Source: Raineya sp964654605 (GTDB lineage Bacteria; Bacteroidota; Bacteroidia; Cytophagales; Thermonemataceae). From it: a DNA stretch of 64,000 nucleotides. Positions 53,237 to 60,960 of the stretch are shown piece by piece. The notes beneath the pieces were generated by a model. It worked only from the letters and a program-made list of their open reading frames with translations. It searched no databases and was not told the DNA's origin. The stretch is from the NCBI GenBank assembly GCA_964654605.1, contig CAZZLW010000036.1:62001-126000 (forward strand), in the 5' to 3' direction. The translations under genes were made by a program, and so were the position numbers. Each line of letters opens with the position of its first letter. The first letter of the stretch is position 1.

Positions 53237-54502
53237 TTAGTTCATACGGATAATATCGCACTTATAGCCTTTGGTAGCATTGCCGTGCAGAATAATGGTA
53301 TAAATACCGCCTGATACAAAATTGAAAGTTACGTTTTTAGAAAGCACAGGTGTTGTGTGTCTGCGATTAGGGAAATAAAAGTTGAAGGTATATGCACCCG
53401 CAGGGCGAGTAGAATAGTTGGTTACAGGCACGGAGAAAGTATAGTTAGGAATATCCTCGCCGTCTGTATTTCTTTCTATACCAATAAAGCTCAAACTTGT
53501 ATTGTTGGCTGTATAGCTTCTGGTAAAAAATCCGTAAGGATTGGTAGTGGTAGGAGCGGGGATATAACGAGAACGTGAAGCCAAAGAGTCTCTTCTGGCT
53601 CTCAGAGTATCCAATGTAGCAGGTGGAGCCCCTTGGTCGGCAATAAAACGAGTACCCGTAGGAGGGTTAGGGAACACAAGCATAGGTCTTCTATCTACGT
53701 TCATAGGAGCAGGTCCAGAGTTATTGGCTGTAAGCAAATGCACATCTCCCAAATCAGAGGCAAAATTTAGGAAACGAATGGCAGTACTACCTGCCGCTGG
53801 AGTGGCAGGCAAGGTTTCTGTAATTATAGTTGCTCCTTCGGCGGTAGCTCCTGATGTAGTACCCAAAACACCTCTCAAAAAGATAGAAGTAAGACTACCC
53901 GCATTCAAGTTGGTATTTACACGTAGCAATTGGGAAGCCTGTTCGCCAAGAGCATTGGTAAAGGTGATATTTCTTCTGCCACCAGGTATGAAAACACCTA
54001 CTTCTTGCTGTGCAGGAACTACTTCTACGCCATTGATAACAGAAGCCGCCACTGCTTGGGCAAAGCTGGTAAAAGGAGAGTTAGTAATTATACCCGCAGG
54101 AGGCGTACCCGTGAAGGCAATACCTGCATAAGAACTGGATTGTTCGGGGGCACCTGCAATGCCTGCAAAACTTGCCGAAGCAGGGTATTTACGATTGAGT
54201 GGTATTATATTAGTTCCTTCCAAACGAAAATTTTGGCTGAAAATCAAGCCTCTTGTTCCGTTGAGGTTAGGAATTTCTTGTCCATCTACATTGATAGCAA
54301 AGAAAGCGTTAGGGCTATTATCAGGGTCAGGGTTGAAATCTACAAGAGCATTGAATACCATTATACGAGCATTGTTGGCATTGGTACGAGCCAAAGGGGC
54401 AATGGTAGCCTGATTTACCTGCGGTACAGGATAATTAGGACGGCAAGCAAACATTCCAGCACCTGCCAGAGCCATTAGTCCGAGTAGTTTGAAGTTTTTC
54501 AT
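53237..54502 (-). CDS. DUF4397-domain lipoprotein
   Basis: A 421-residue lipoprotein (lipobox GMFAC, Cys20). Two DUF4397-like beta domains are visible: ARIMVFNALVDFNPDPDNSP with FFAINVDGQEIPNLNG, and TAIRFLNFASDLGDVHLL. The C-terminus (about 350-421) ends with YTIILHGNATKGYKC. DUF4397 proteins are exported and of unknown function. The gene follows the Oar-like TonB receptor by 59 bases on the same strand, with a hairpin between them, which suggests a functional pair. Confidence 0.8.
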   Translation of the reverse strand: MKNFKLLGLMALAGAGMFACRPNYPVPQVNQATIAPLARTNANNARIMVFNALVDFNPDPDNSPNAFFAINVDGQEIPNLNGTRGLIFSQNFRLEGTNIIPLNRKYPASASFAGIAGAPEQSSSYAGIAFTGTPPAGIITNSPFTSFAQAVAASVINGVEVVPAQQEVGVFIPGGRRNITFTNALGEQASQLLRVNTNLNAGSLTSIFLRGVLGTTSGATAEGATIITETLPATPAAGSTAIRFLNFASDLGDVHLLTANNSGPAPMNVDRRPMLVFPNPPTGTRFIADQGAPPATLDTLRARRDSLASRSRYIPAPTTTNPYGFFTRSYTANNTSLSFIGIERNTDGEDIPNYTFSVPVTNYSTRPAGAYTFNFYFPNRRHTTPVLSKNVTFNFVSGGIYTIILHGNATKGYKCDIIRMN

Positions 54503-54524
54503 ATCTTTTCTTTTTAGGGTTTAG

Positions 54525-54548
54525 AAAGAGGGGAGTTTGCCCCTCTTT
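54525..54548 (-). terminator. Hairpin between the Oar-like receptor and DUF4397 gene
   Basis: 9-bp arms AAAGAGGGG (54525-54533) and CCCCTCTTT (54540-54548), 6-base loop. On the minus strand no T run follows beyond the stem, so partial termination (attenuation) is likely. Confidence 0.5.
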
Positions 54549-54561
54549 GGTTTATACCTTT

Positions 54562-57500
54562 TTATTCAAAAATGTAACGAGCTCCCAATTGGATTTGCCA
54601 TTGTGAAGCAAAATTGTTCAAGTTATTTTGGAAACTTACGTTTCGCTCTCCTGTTTGCGAATTTACAAGTTCTCTGTATTCAAACACAGGTCTGCCACTG
54701 GGCGATTCGTAACCTACAAAGTTTAGTAACTGAGGACGAATAGGAGATTTCACAACACCCCAGTTAGGTGAAATCATATTGGTAAAGTTGATGATATCCA
54801 CGGTGAATTGCAATGTGTTTTTACCAAATTTGAAATCTTGCCAAATACGCAAATCAGATTTGAACACCCAAGGAGCTTCAGCACCATTACGCTCTGCGTA
54901 GCGTCCTCTGTTTTTGCTCAAATATTTATCCTGACGAATGTAAGCATCCAATTCTTCCCAAATTTGGTCAGGATTGCGAGTATCGCCTACGCTCAAAGCA
55001 GGAACAAGGATAATCTCTTCTTTGGAGCGAGGAATATACATCAAATCGTTTCCTTGTACGTTATCGCCGTTCAAGTCGCCGCCTACGGTATAAGAGAAGT
55101 TATTACCTGAGCGGGCTTCGGCAAAAATAGAAATACCTGTTGCAAAATATTTGGCATATTCTTTTTTCCAAGAAGCCGAAGCAATGAAGCGGTGTAGCTG
55201 TTGGTTGGCGGAGTAAGATAGTTGGGGTGCATTGGGGTCGCCTACCACAGGGTTTCCGTTGAAGAAACTGCTTGCAGTAGCCGCAAGACCAGAGTTAATA
55301 TCCCAAGAAGGTCCGTAATTGTAGGCAAGTGAGGCAAAGAAGCCATTTTCAAATTGCTTTTGCAATTGCAAGGTAACAGCTCCTGACCAGCCCTGATTTG
55401 AGTTATCCAATACAAAGGCATTGGTAATATTAGAGTTGATACGAGTAGCATTACCACCTACATAACGCAATCTGCCATCACCGGGTACGATACCCACAGG
55501 GGCAGAAAGGTTTGCATTACGAACATAAACAGCATTGATATCTTTGGTAAAAGATAAATCTAAGGAAGCAGAAAGACCTTCACCAAGCAATATATCACCA
55601 CCCAAATTGCTTCTCCAAACCTGAGGGAAACGGAAATTGGGAGAAGTAACATTGATTTCATAAGAAGCAGGAATTTGTCCTACGGCATTGGCAGGTCTGT
55701 AAGCAAAAGGGTCAGGGTTGAAAGGACGACCTGCAGCGGCAGAACCAGTTTCAAAAATAGAACCAAACAATGCCCCCGTGTTGCTGGCTTGGTTACTCAT
55801 CCATACAAAAGGAATACGTCCTGTAAATACACCTGTACCACCACGTACTTGCAAACTTCTATCGCCATATACGTCCCAATTGAAGCCAATTCTTGGAGAC
55901 CATAAGATATGAGCATCAGGGAATTTGCCTACATCAAGCACTTCTTGGTTGGCAAAACGCAATTCTCTTACAGCAGGGTTATCAATAGGGCTTTTGGGGA
56001 AGAAAGGTACATCAGCTCTTACACCCAAAGTAACCTTGATTTTATCATTAGGTTTCCATTCGTCTTGTACATAAAAACCTACTTGGGCGGCTTCAAAGAA
56101 AGCAAAAGGCACTTCTTCGGTAGTAGCAGAGTAGCGGTAAGAGAATAGTGTAGGTCTGCCTAAACCTGTACTGGGTCCGATAGGCGTAGGCGTACCCGCA
56201 GGAGCACTATTATAGAAATCGGCAAGGGTAGCAAAACGATAACGGCTATAAAAATCAGCCATAAAACCATTACGGAATTTGTAATACTCGTTAGCAGTAC
56301 CTATTGTAATGGTGTGCTTACCTTTGTAGATATTGAAGTTATTAGAAAGTTGGAAAACGTCAGAATCCAAAAGGTTATTGGCAGAAAAAGGCTCATAACC
56401 GAAAGAAGTAAGGTTTTGGTTACTACCGTTTTCAATATCCACAAAAGGGAAAATGCGACCGGGTGAGCCACGGAAATCACGGAAACCTGTCCAGCCTGCA
56501 ATAAAATTATTAGAAAACTTATTGCCGATAGTGCTATTTACTTCTGCAATAATAGAGTTGTAGTTGTTGTTGATGTTGTAATTACCATTTTGGAAAGGAA
56601 GCGAGTTAGGTCCGTTTTGTCTGCCACCCTGAGCACCTGAGTTGCTCATTTGTACATCTCTGTAAGATTTCAGATAAGTGTAGCGGAGTGTGGCACGGGT
56701 GTTGTTGGTTACGTTCCAATCCAAACGAGCCAAGATTTTTTGGCTTTCGGTAAGCATATCGTAGCTATCAATAGGTCCTGGGTCGTAGTTGTAGGTATTG
56801 ATAAGGAACTGACGCAATTCATCAGCTTGCTGACCTGTGATACGTGAAACGTTTCCACCTTGTCCGCGGTCTGCTACGAATTGTCCTACGGGGTCGGTGC
56901 GTTTTTCAAGTTCGCCACTCAAAAAGAAAAACAATTTGTTTTTAATGATAGGACCTCCTACACGCAAACCGCCTTGGTAGTAGTTGAAATTTAGAAGCTG
57001 GTTGCTCAAATCGGTTTCACCTACTTTTGTTCCTACCATATTATTATTACGGAAAAAGTAATAGGCAGAACCTTTCACGTTGTTTGTACCACTACGCGTT
57101 ACGGCATTGATACCTGCACCTGTAAAACCACCCTGACGAACATCATAAGGAGCGATATTTACCTGAATTTCTTCCAAAGCGTCTAAGCTAATGGGTTGGG
57201 AATTGGTTTGTCCACCGGGCAAAGAAGCCAAACCAAAAGAATTATTGAAAATAGAGCCGTCAATAGAAAGGTTATTGAAAAGGTTGTTTCTACCGCCAAA
57301 GTTTGTACCCGAACTTTGAGGTACAAGGCGTGTCATATCGGTGAAACTACGAGAAATGGTAGGCATTGTTTGGAGAGCCGTGCTGTTGATGTTGGTAGAG
57401 GCACCTGTGCGGTCAGCATTGAAAATAGCATCTTTTTGCCCAACCACCTGAATAGCGGCGATTTCATCGCTTTCTTCTTTCATTGTGTAATTGAGAACGG

Positions 57501-57816
57501 TGTTTTGTCCAAGGCTCAAAGAAGGGATTTCATCTTTGATAGTGGCGTACCCAACCGCTGTGATTTCTACGGTGTAAGGACCGCCAATACGCAAGTTAGG
57601 CAAATTGAAACTACCATCATCTTGGGTAGCTGTGCCATATCTTGTTCCCGAAGGGGTGTGAATGACTATCACAGTTGCCCCCGGCACACCTGTCTTTTTA
57701 GCATCAAGAATTCTACCACTCATACTGGCTGTGGTAACTCCTTGCGAGAAACCTTTGTACGAAAAAACCAAAAGTCCTAAGATACAAAGGAATTTGAGGT
57801 AACTAAATTGTTTCAT
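54562..57816 (-). CDS. Oar-like TonB-dependent outer-membrane protein
   Basis: 1084 residues from the ATG at 57816 (signal peptide, cleavage near GFSQ at 25); an upstream ATG at 57873 would add 19 residues before the signal. A carboxypeptidase-regulatory-like domain (about 30-115, MSGRILDAKKTGVPGATVIV) is followed by a plug (about 120-240, with RLVPQSSGTNFGGRNNLFNN and LSIDGSIFNNSFG) and a barrel that ends WQIQLGARYIFE. These match Oar-type receptors. It is likely an outer-membrane transporter or adhesin whose partner is the lipoprotein gene downstream. Confidence 0.92.
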   Translation of the reverse strand: MKQFSYLKFLCILGLLVFSYKGFSQGVTTASMSGRILDAKKTGVPGATVIVIHTPSGTRYGTATQDDGSFNLPNLRIGGPYTVEITAVGYATIKDEIPSLSLGQNTVLNYTMKEESDEIAAIQVVGQKDAIFNADRTGASTNINSTALQTMPTISRSFTDMTRLVPQSSGTNFGGRNNLFNNLSIDGSIFNNSFGLASLPGGQTNSQPISLDALEEIQVNIAPYDVRQGGFTGAGINAVTRSGTNNVKGSAYYFFRNNNMVGTKVGETDLSNQLLNFNYYQGGLRVGGPIIKNKLFFFLSGELEKRTDPVGQFVADRGQGGNVSRITGQQADELRQFLINTYNYDPGPIDSYDMLTESQKILARLDWNVTNNTRATLRYTYLKSYRDVQMSNSGAQGGRQNGPNSLPFQNGNYNINNNYNSIIAEVNSTIGNKFSNNFIAGWTGFRDFRGSPGRIFPFVDIENGSNQNLTSFGYEPFSANNLLDSDVFQLSNNFNIYKGKHTITIGTANEYYKFRNGFMADFYSRYRFATLADFYNSAPAGTPTPIGPSTGLGRPTLFSYRYSATTEEVPFAFFEAAQVGFYVQDEWKPNDKIKVTLGVRADVPFFPKSPIDNPAVRELRFANQEVLDVGKFPDAHILWSPRIGFNWDVYGDRSLQVRGGTGVFTGRIPFVWMSNQASNTGALFGSIFETGSAAAGRPFNPDPFAYRPANAVGQIPASYEINVTSPNFRFPQVWRSNLGGDILLGEGLSASLDLSFTKDINAVYVRNANLSAPVGIVPGDGRLRYVGGNATRINSNITNAFVLDNSNQGWSGAVTLQLQKQFENGFFASLAYNYGPSWDINSGLAATASSFFNGNPVVGDPNAPQLSYSANQQLHRFIASASWKKEYAKYFATGISIFAEARSGNNFSYTVGGDLNGDNVQGNDLMYIPRSKEEIILVPALSVGDTRNPDQIWEELDAYIRQDKYLSKNRGRYAERNGAEAPWVFKSDLRIWQDFKFGKNTLQFTVDIINFTNMISPNWGVVKSPIRPQLLNFVGYESPSGRPVFEYRELVNSQTGERNVSFQNNLNNFASQWQIQLGARYIFE

Positions 57817-57840
57817 ACGTTTTAGTTTAATTTTTCGGTG

Positions 57841-57848
57841 CAAAATTA
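57841..57848 (-). promoter_or_regulatory. Putative -7 box of the Oar-like gene
   Basis: TAATTTTG on the minus strand, 24 bases before the ATG at 57816. This favours that start over the upstream ATG at 57873. The -33 element is unclear. Confidence 0.4.
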
Positions 57849-58044
57849 AGGCATTGTTTGATAACTCATTCATAACTAATGTTAAAAATTTGTTACGTTT
57901 TCAAAAAATCTATGGTGCTTTCTTGCGATGAAAAGAAAAATTAGTGTGGGAAAGTTTTTTGCTAAATATTTGAAAATCAAAAAACAAAACTCTGCCAATT
58001 TTGAAAGTTATTTCAGCCTTAATATAAATTTTTCAAAGCATTTG

Positions 58045-58076
58045 TTTGCAAAGTAAAAAGTATTCCGCTATATTTG
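58045..58076 (+). promoter_or_regulatory. Promoter of rpmH-rnpA
   Basis: TTTG at 58045-58048, 20 bases, then TATATTTG at 58069-58076, a full consensus match, 41 bases before the rpmH ATG. Confidence 0.7.
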
Positions 58077-58117
58077 CAGGCTCAAAAAAGGATTGAATCA
58101 CCAAATCATAAAATTTT

Positions 58118-58276
58118 ATGAAAAGAACCTATCAACCTTCCAACAGAAAACGCCGCAACAAACACGGCTTTCGTGAAAGAATGAGTACGCCCGGCGGTAG
58201 AAGAGTGCTTGCGGCTCGCCGTGCCAGAGGTAGAAAAAAGCTCACCGTTTCTGACGAAAGAAAACACAAAGGATAA
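58118..58276 (+). CDS. rpmH: Ribosomal protein L34
   Basis: A 52-residue basic protein starting MKRTYQPSNRKRRNKHGFRE and continuing RMSTPGGRRVLAARRARGRKK, the L34 signature. It is a component of the large ribosomal subunit near the peptidyl transferase centre and exit tunnel. The C-terminus (LTVSDERKHKG) is slightly longer than in many species. It is followed 33 bases later by rnpA, as is common. Confidence 0.97.
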   Translation: MKRTYQPSNRKRRNKHGFRERMSTPGGRRVLAARRARGRKKLTVSDERKHKG

Positions 58277-58309
58277 CAAAAAAGCAGAGGAGAGGTTAAA
58301 GCTATTTTG

Positions 58310-58696
58310 ATGAATCAAAAACTGCCGAAGTCAGAAATTTTGCGAAGCAAAAAAATTATTCAAGAACTATTCCAAGCGGGTAGTTCTTTTTTGTATTTGT
58401 ACCCTCTACAAATTCGTTGGATTTCAGCTTCGGTAAAGCCCGAAAATATTACCTTTCCGCAAGTTTTGTTTGTTGTTCCCAAAAAAAAGTTCAAAAGGGC
58501 AGTGCTTCGCAATTTGCTTCGCCGTAGGCTCAAAGAAGTTTATCGGAAAAATAAAGCAAACTTTGCAGAAAAACTCTCCCAGATGCAGTATCTTGCTATT
58601 ATCTATATTGCCAAAGAGCCACTTTCTTACCAAGAAATTGAAAAAAGTTTTTGCTCTCTATTGAGCAAAGATACTGAGCCTAAAAAGCCTGAGTAA
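58310..58696 (+). CDS. rnpA: Ribonuclease P protein component
   Basis: 128 residues from the ATG at 58310 (a TTG lies just before). The central RNA-binding motif is RAVLRNLLRRRLKEVYR, matching the RNR box of RnpA, preceded by FVVPKKKFK. It helps RNase P RNA mature tRNA 5' ends. Its partner RNA (rnpB) is not in the window. The same unit as rpmH. Confidence 0.9.
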   Translation: MNQKLPKSEILRSKKIIQELFQAGSSFLYLYPLQIRWISASVKPENITFPQVLFVVPKKKFKRAVLRNLLRRRLKEVYRKNKANFAEKLSQMQYLAIIYIAKEPLSYQEIEKSFCSLLSKDTEPKKPE

Positions 58697-58706
58697 TTGT
58701 TTGGTG

Positions 58707-58815
58707 CAGTAGGGAAACAGGATTTAGAATATTGGATATTTAAGTAAGACGGAGTAAAACTTTTACCTCAAACTTTTGAACCTTTAAACTCTTTGAACGT
58801 AAATGATTACAATTC
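58707..58815 (+). repeat. Dispersed intergenic repeat, copy 4
   Basis: GGGAAACAGGATTTAGAATA, then AGACGGAGTAAAACTTTTAC with an internal GTAAAAC/TTTTAC palindrome, then AACTTTTGAACCTTTAAACT and the box GTAA-ATGA-TTAC (58799-58810). Copy 3 (50848) is the same in inverse orientation. It lies between rnpA and mrp. Confidence 0.65.
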
Positions 58816-58880
58816 AGAATAAAAAACAACCTTTCTCCAAACCTAAACGCTTTTTTGCGTGTTACTGAAAAAAAATTGCT

Positions 58881-59963
58881 ATGAATAGAGATATAGTTTT
58901 ACAAGCCCTTTCGCAGGTACAAGAACCAGACCTTAAAAAGGATTTGGTTTCGCTAAATATGATTCGTGATTTGGAAGTAAATGGCAAACAAGTGAGCTTC
59001 AAGGTGATGCTCACAACACCTGCTTGCCCACTGAAAGAAAAAATCCGAAAAGATTGTGAGGAAGCAATTTTGGCAGTTTTCCCCGAAGCCGAAATTCAGA
59101 TGGATATGCAAGCCGAAGTAACTTCGGTACTTAAAGCCAATTTTTTGCCCAACATCAAAAATGTAGTAGCTATTGCATCAGGAAAAGGAGGGGTGGGTAA
59201 ATCTACGGTTACAGCCAATTTGGCGGTAGCACTCGCCCAAACAGGAGCAAAGGTAGGCGTTATTGATGCCGATATTTTCGGACCTTCAATGCCCGTGATG
59301 TTTGGGGTAGAATATGAAAAACCGATGTTACAAGAAATTGAAGGCAAGCAATATATTTTGCCTGTGGAGCAATATGGGGTAAAACTGATTTCAATGGGAT
59401 TTCTTTCGCCTGCCGAAAGTGCTGTGGTGTGGCGAGGACCAATGGCAAGCAAAGCACTGCTTCAATTTCTCAATGATGTCTATTGGGGAGAGCTAGATTA
59501 CCTGCTGATTGACCTGCCTCCGGGTACTAGCGACATTCACCTGACAATGGCACAAGCTATGCCTCTTACGGGGGTGGTAGTAGTTACCACACCGCAGAAA
59601 GTAGCCCTTGCCGATGCCCAAAAAGGGCTAATGATGTTCCGACAAGGAACTATCCAAATTCCTATTTTGGGGATTGTAGAAAATATGGCTTATTTTACCC
59701 CCGCCGAACTGCCCCAAAATAAATATTACATCTTTGGCAGAGATGGCGGAAAAGTGCTTGCAGAACGCTATAATGTGCCTTTTTTGGGAGAAATTCCTTT
59801 GGTGCAAGGTATCAGAGAAGCAGGAGATATTGGCAGACCTATCATTGCACAGGGAGAAGAAGAAACGCCTACTTTTCAAGCCTTCAAAGCACTTGCCGAA
59901 AGTTTGGCTCAAAGAATTGCAATACGAAATGCAGAAGTCGTAGCTGAGAAAGTAGCTTTGTAG
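58881..59963 (+). CDS. Mrp/NBP35-type Fe-S cluster carrier ATPase
   Basis: A 360-residue protein. An N-terminal MIP18/DUF59 domain (about 1-85, with TTPACPLKEKI) precedes the ATPase domain. The deviant Walker A is GKGGVGKST at 101-109; LLIDLPPGTSD and VVVVTTPQKVALADAQK are typical. The usual CxxC near VENMAYF is missing: the stretch reads TPAELPQNKYY, as I recall for Bacteroidetes members, so cluster binding may differ. Function in Fe-S delivery is by family. Confidence 0.92.
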   Translation: MNRDIVLQALSQVQEPDLKKDLVSLNMIRDLEVNGKQVSFKVMLTTPACPLKEKIRKDCEEAILAVFPEAEIQMDMQAEVTSVLKANFLPNIKNVVAIASGKGGVGKSTVTANLAVALAQTGAKVGVIDADIFGPSMPVMFGVEYEKPMLQEIEGKQYILPVEQYGVKLISMGFLSPAESAVVWRGPMASKALLQFLNDVYWGELDYLLIDLPPGTSDIHLTMAQAMPLTGVVVVTTPQKVALADAQKGLMMFRQGTIQIPILGIVENMAYFTPAELPQNKYYIFGRDGGKVLAERYNVPFLGEIPLVQGIREAGDIGRPIIAQGEEETPTFQAFKALAESLAQRIAIRNAEVVAEKVAL

Positions 59964-59972
59964 AAATGTGGC

Positions 59973-60000
59973 GGCGATACTGCTTTCAGGCAATATCGCC
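59973..60000. terminator. Terminator between mrp and fcl
   Basis: GGCGATA (59973-59979) and TATCGCC (59994-60000) with an inner TGC/GCA pair form an imperfect stem with a 6-base loop, followed by GGTTTTTATT downstream on the plus strand. It sits between convergent genes and may serve both. Confidence 0.7.
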
Positions 60001-60011
60001 ACTTGTGGTTT

Positions 60012-60944
60012 TTATTGCGTATTTATCCCAAATTTCTGCCTGATAGTGTGTGCAATACCTTCACGCAAATCTATTTTATGTTTCCAGCCCAAAGCGTGAA
60101 TCTTACTTACGTCTAATAGTTTGCGAGGCGTACCATCAGGCTTGGTAGTATCAAATTGCAGTTCGCCTGTATAACCTACGATTTCCTTGATGAGTAGTGC
60201 CAAATCTTTGATACTAATATCTTCGCCTGTACCTACATTGATAATCTCCTCGCTATCGTAGTTTTTCATCAGAAATACGCAAGCATCACCCAAATCATCA
60301 GCATTGAGGAACTCTCTGCGTGGTGAGCCTGTCCCCCAAACTTCTACAAAAGGTTTGTTTTGCATTTTGGCTTCATAAAATTTGCGTATCAGAGCCGCCA
60401 TAACGTGTGAATTTTGAGGGTCGTAGTTGTCGCCTTCGCCGTATAGGTTGGTAGGCATTACCGAAATAAATTTACACCCATACTGACTGCGATACGCCTG
60501 ACACATCTTGATACCTGCAATTTTAGCAATGGCATAAGGTTCGTTGGTGGGTTCTAAAGCTCCTGTAAGCAAATATTCTTCTTTGAGCGGTTGAGGGGCA
60601 AATTTGGGATAAATGCAAGATGAACCCAAAAAAAGCAGTTTTTTAACGTCGTTTTTATAGCTTTCGTGAATGATATTTGTCTGAATTGCTAAATTATCGT
60701 AAATAAACTCGGCTCGGTAGGTATTATTTGCCAAAATGCCGCCCACTTTTGCCGCCGCTAAGAAAACATATTCAGGTTTTTCTTGGGCAAAAAAATCAGC
60801 TACTGCCTGCTGATTGCGTAAATCCAATTCTTTGGAGGTTCGCAAGACAATGTTTTCGTAGCCTTCGGCTTGAAGTTTTCGCAGTATTGCTGAGCCAGCC
60901 ATTCCTCTATGCCCTGCAATGTATATTTTGCTATTTTTTTCCAT
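60012..60944 (-). CDS. fcl: GDP-L-fucose synthase
   Basis: A 310-residue short-chain epimerase/reductase making GDP-L-fucose from GDP-4-keto-6-deoxymannose. The NADP motif is GHRGMAGSAI at 11-20; FLAAAKVGGILANN is the family signature; the catalytic Ser/Tyr/Lys set is Ser108 region in LGSSCIYPK, Tyr137 and Lys141 in YAIAK. Supplies fucose for surface glycans. No gmd (GDP-mannose dehydratase) is nearby. Confidence 0.95.
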   Translation of the reverse strand: MEKNSKIYIAGHRGMAGSAILRKLQAEGYENIVLRTSKELDLRNQQAVADFFAQEKPEYVFLAAAKVGGILANNTYRAEFIYDNLAIQTNIIHESYKNDVKKLLFLGSSCIYPKFAPQPLKEEYLLTGALEPTNEPYAIAKIAGIKMCQAYRSQYGCKFISVMPTNLYGEGDNYDPQNSHVMAALIRKFYEAKMQNKPFVEVWGTGSPRREFLNADDLGDACVFLMKNYDSEEIINVGTGEDISIKDLALLIKEIVGYTGELQFDTTKPDGTPRKLLDVSKIHALGWKHKIDLREGIAHTIRQKFGINTQ

Positions 60945-60960
60945 AATTTGGCAAATAAAA

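Larger units (their letters stand above)
57817..58117. other. Divergent regulatory region between the Oar-like gene and rpmH
   Basis: 301 bases with no gene. It holds a -7-like box for the minus-strand receptor gene (57841-57848, read as TAATTTTG) and the promoter of rpmH on the other side. The central part is AT-rich with no other clear signal. Confidence 0.6.

Noticed and set aside
53930..54478. A 182-residue plus-strand frame inside the DUF4397 gene
   Set aside because: Antisense to a clear lipoprotein gene; Arg/Thr-rich with no domain pattern.
57196..57780. A 194-residue plus-strand frame inside the Oar-like gene
   Set aside because: It lies fully antisense to a well-supported TonB receptor and has no recognisable domain.
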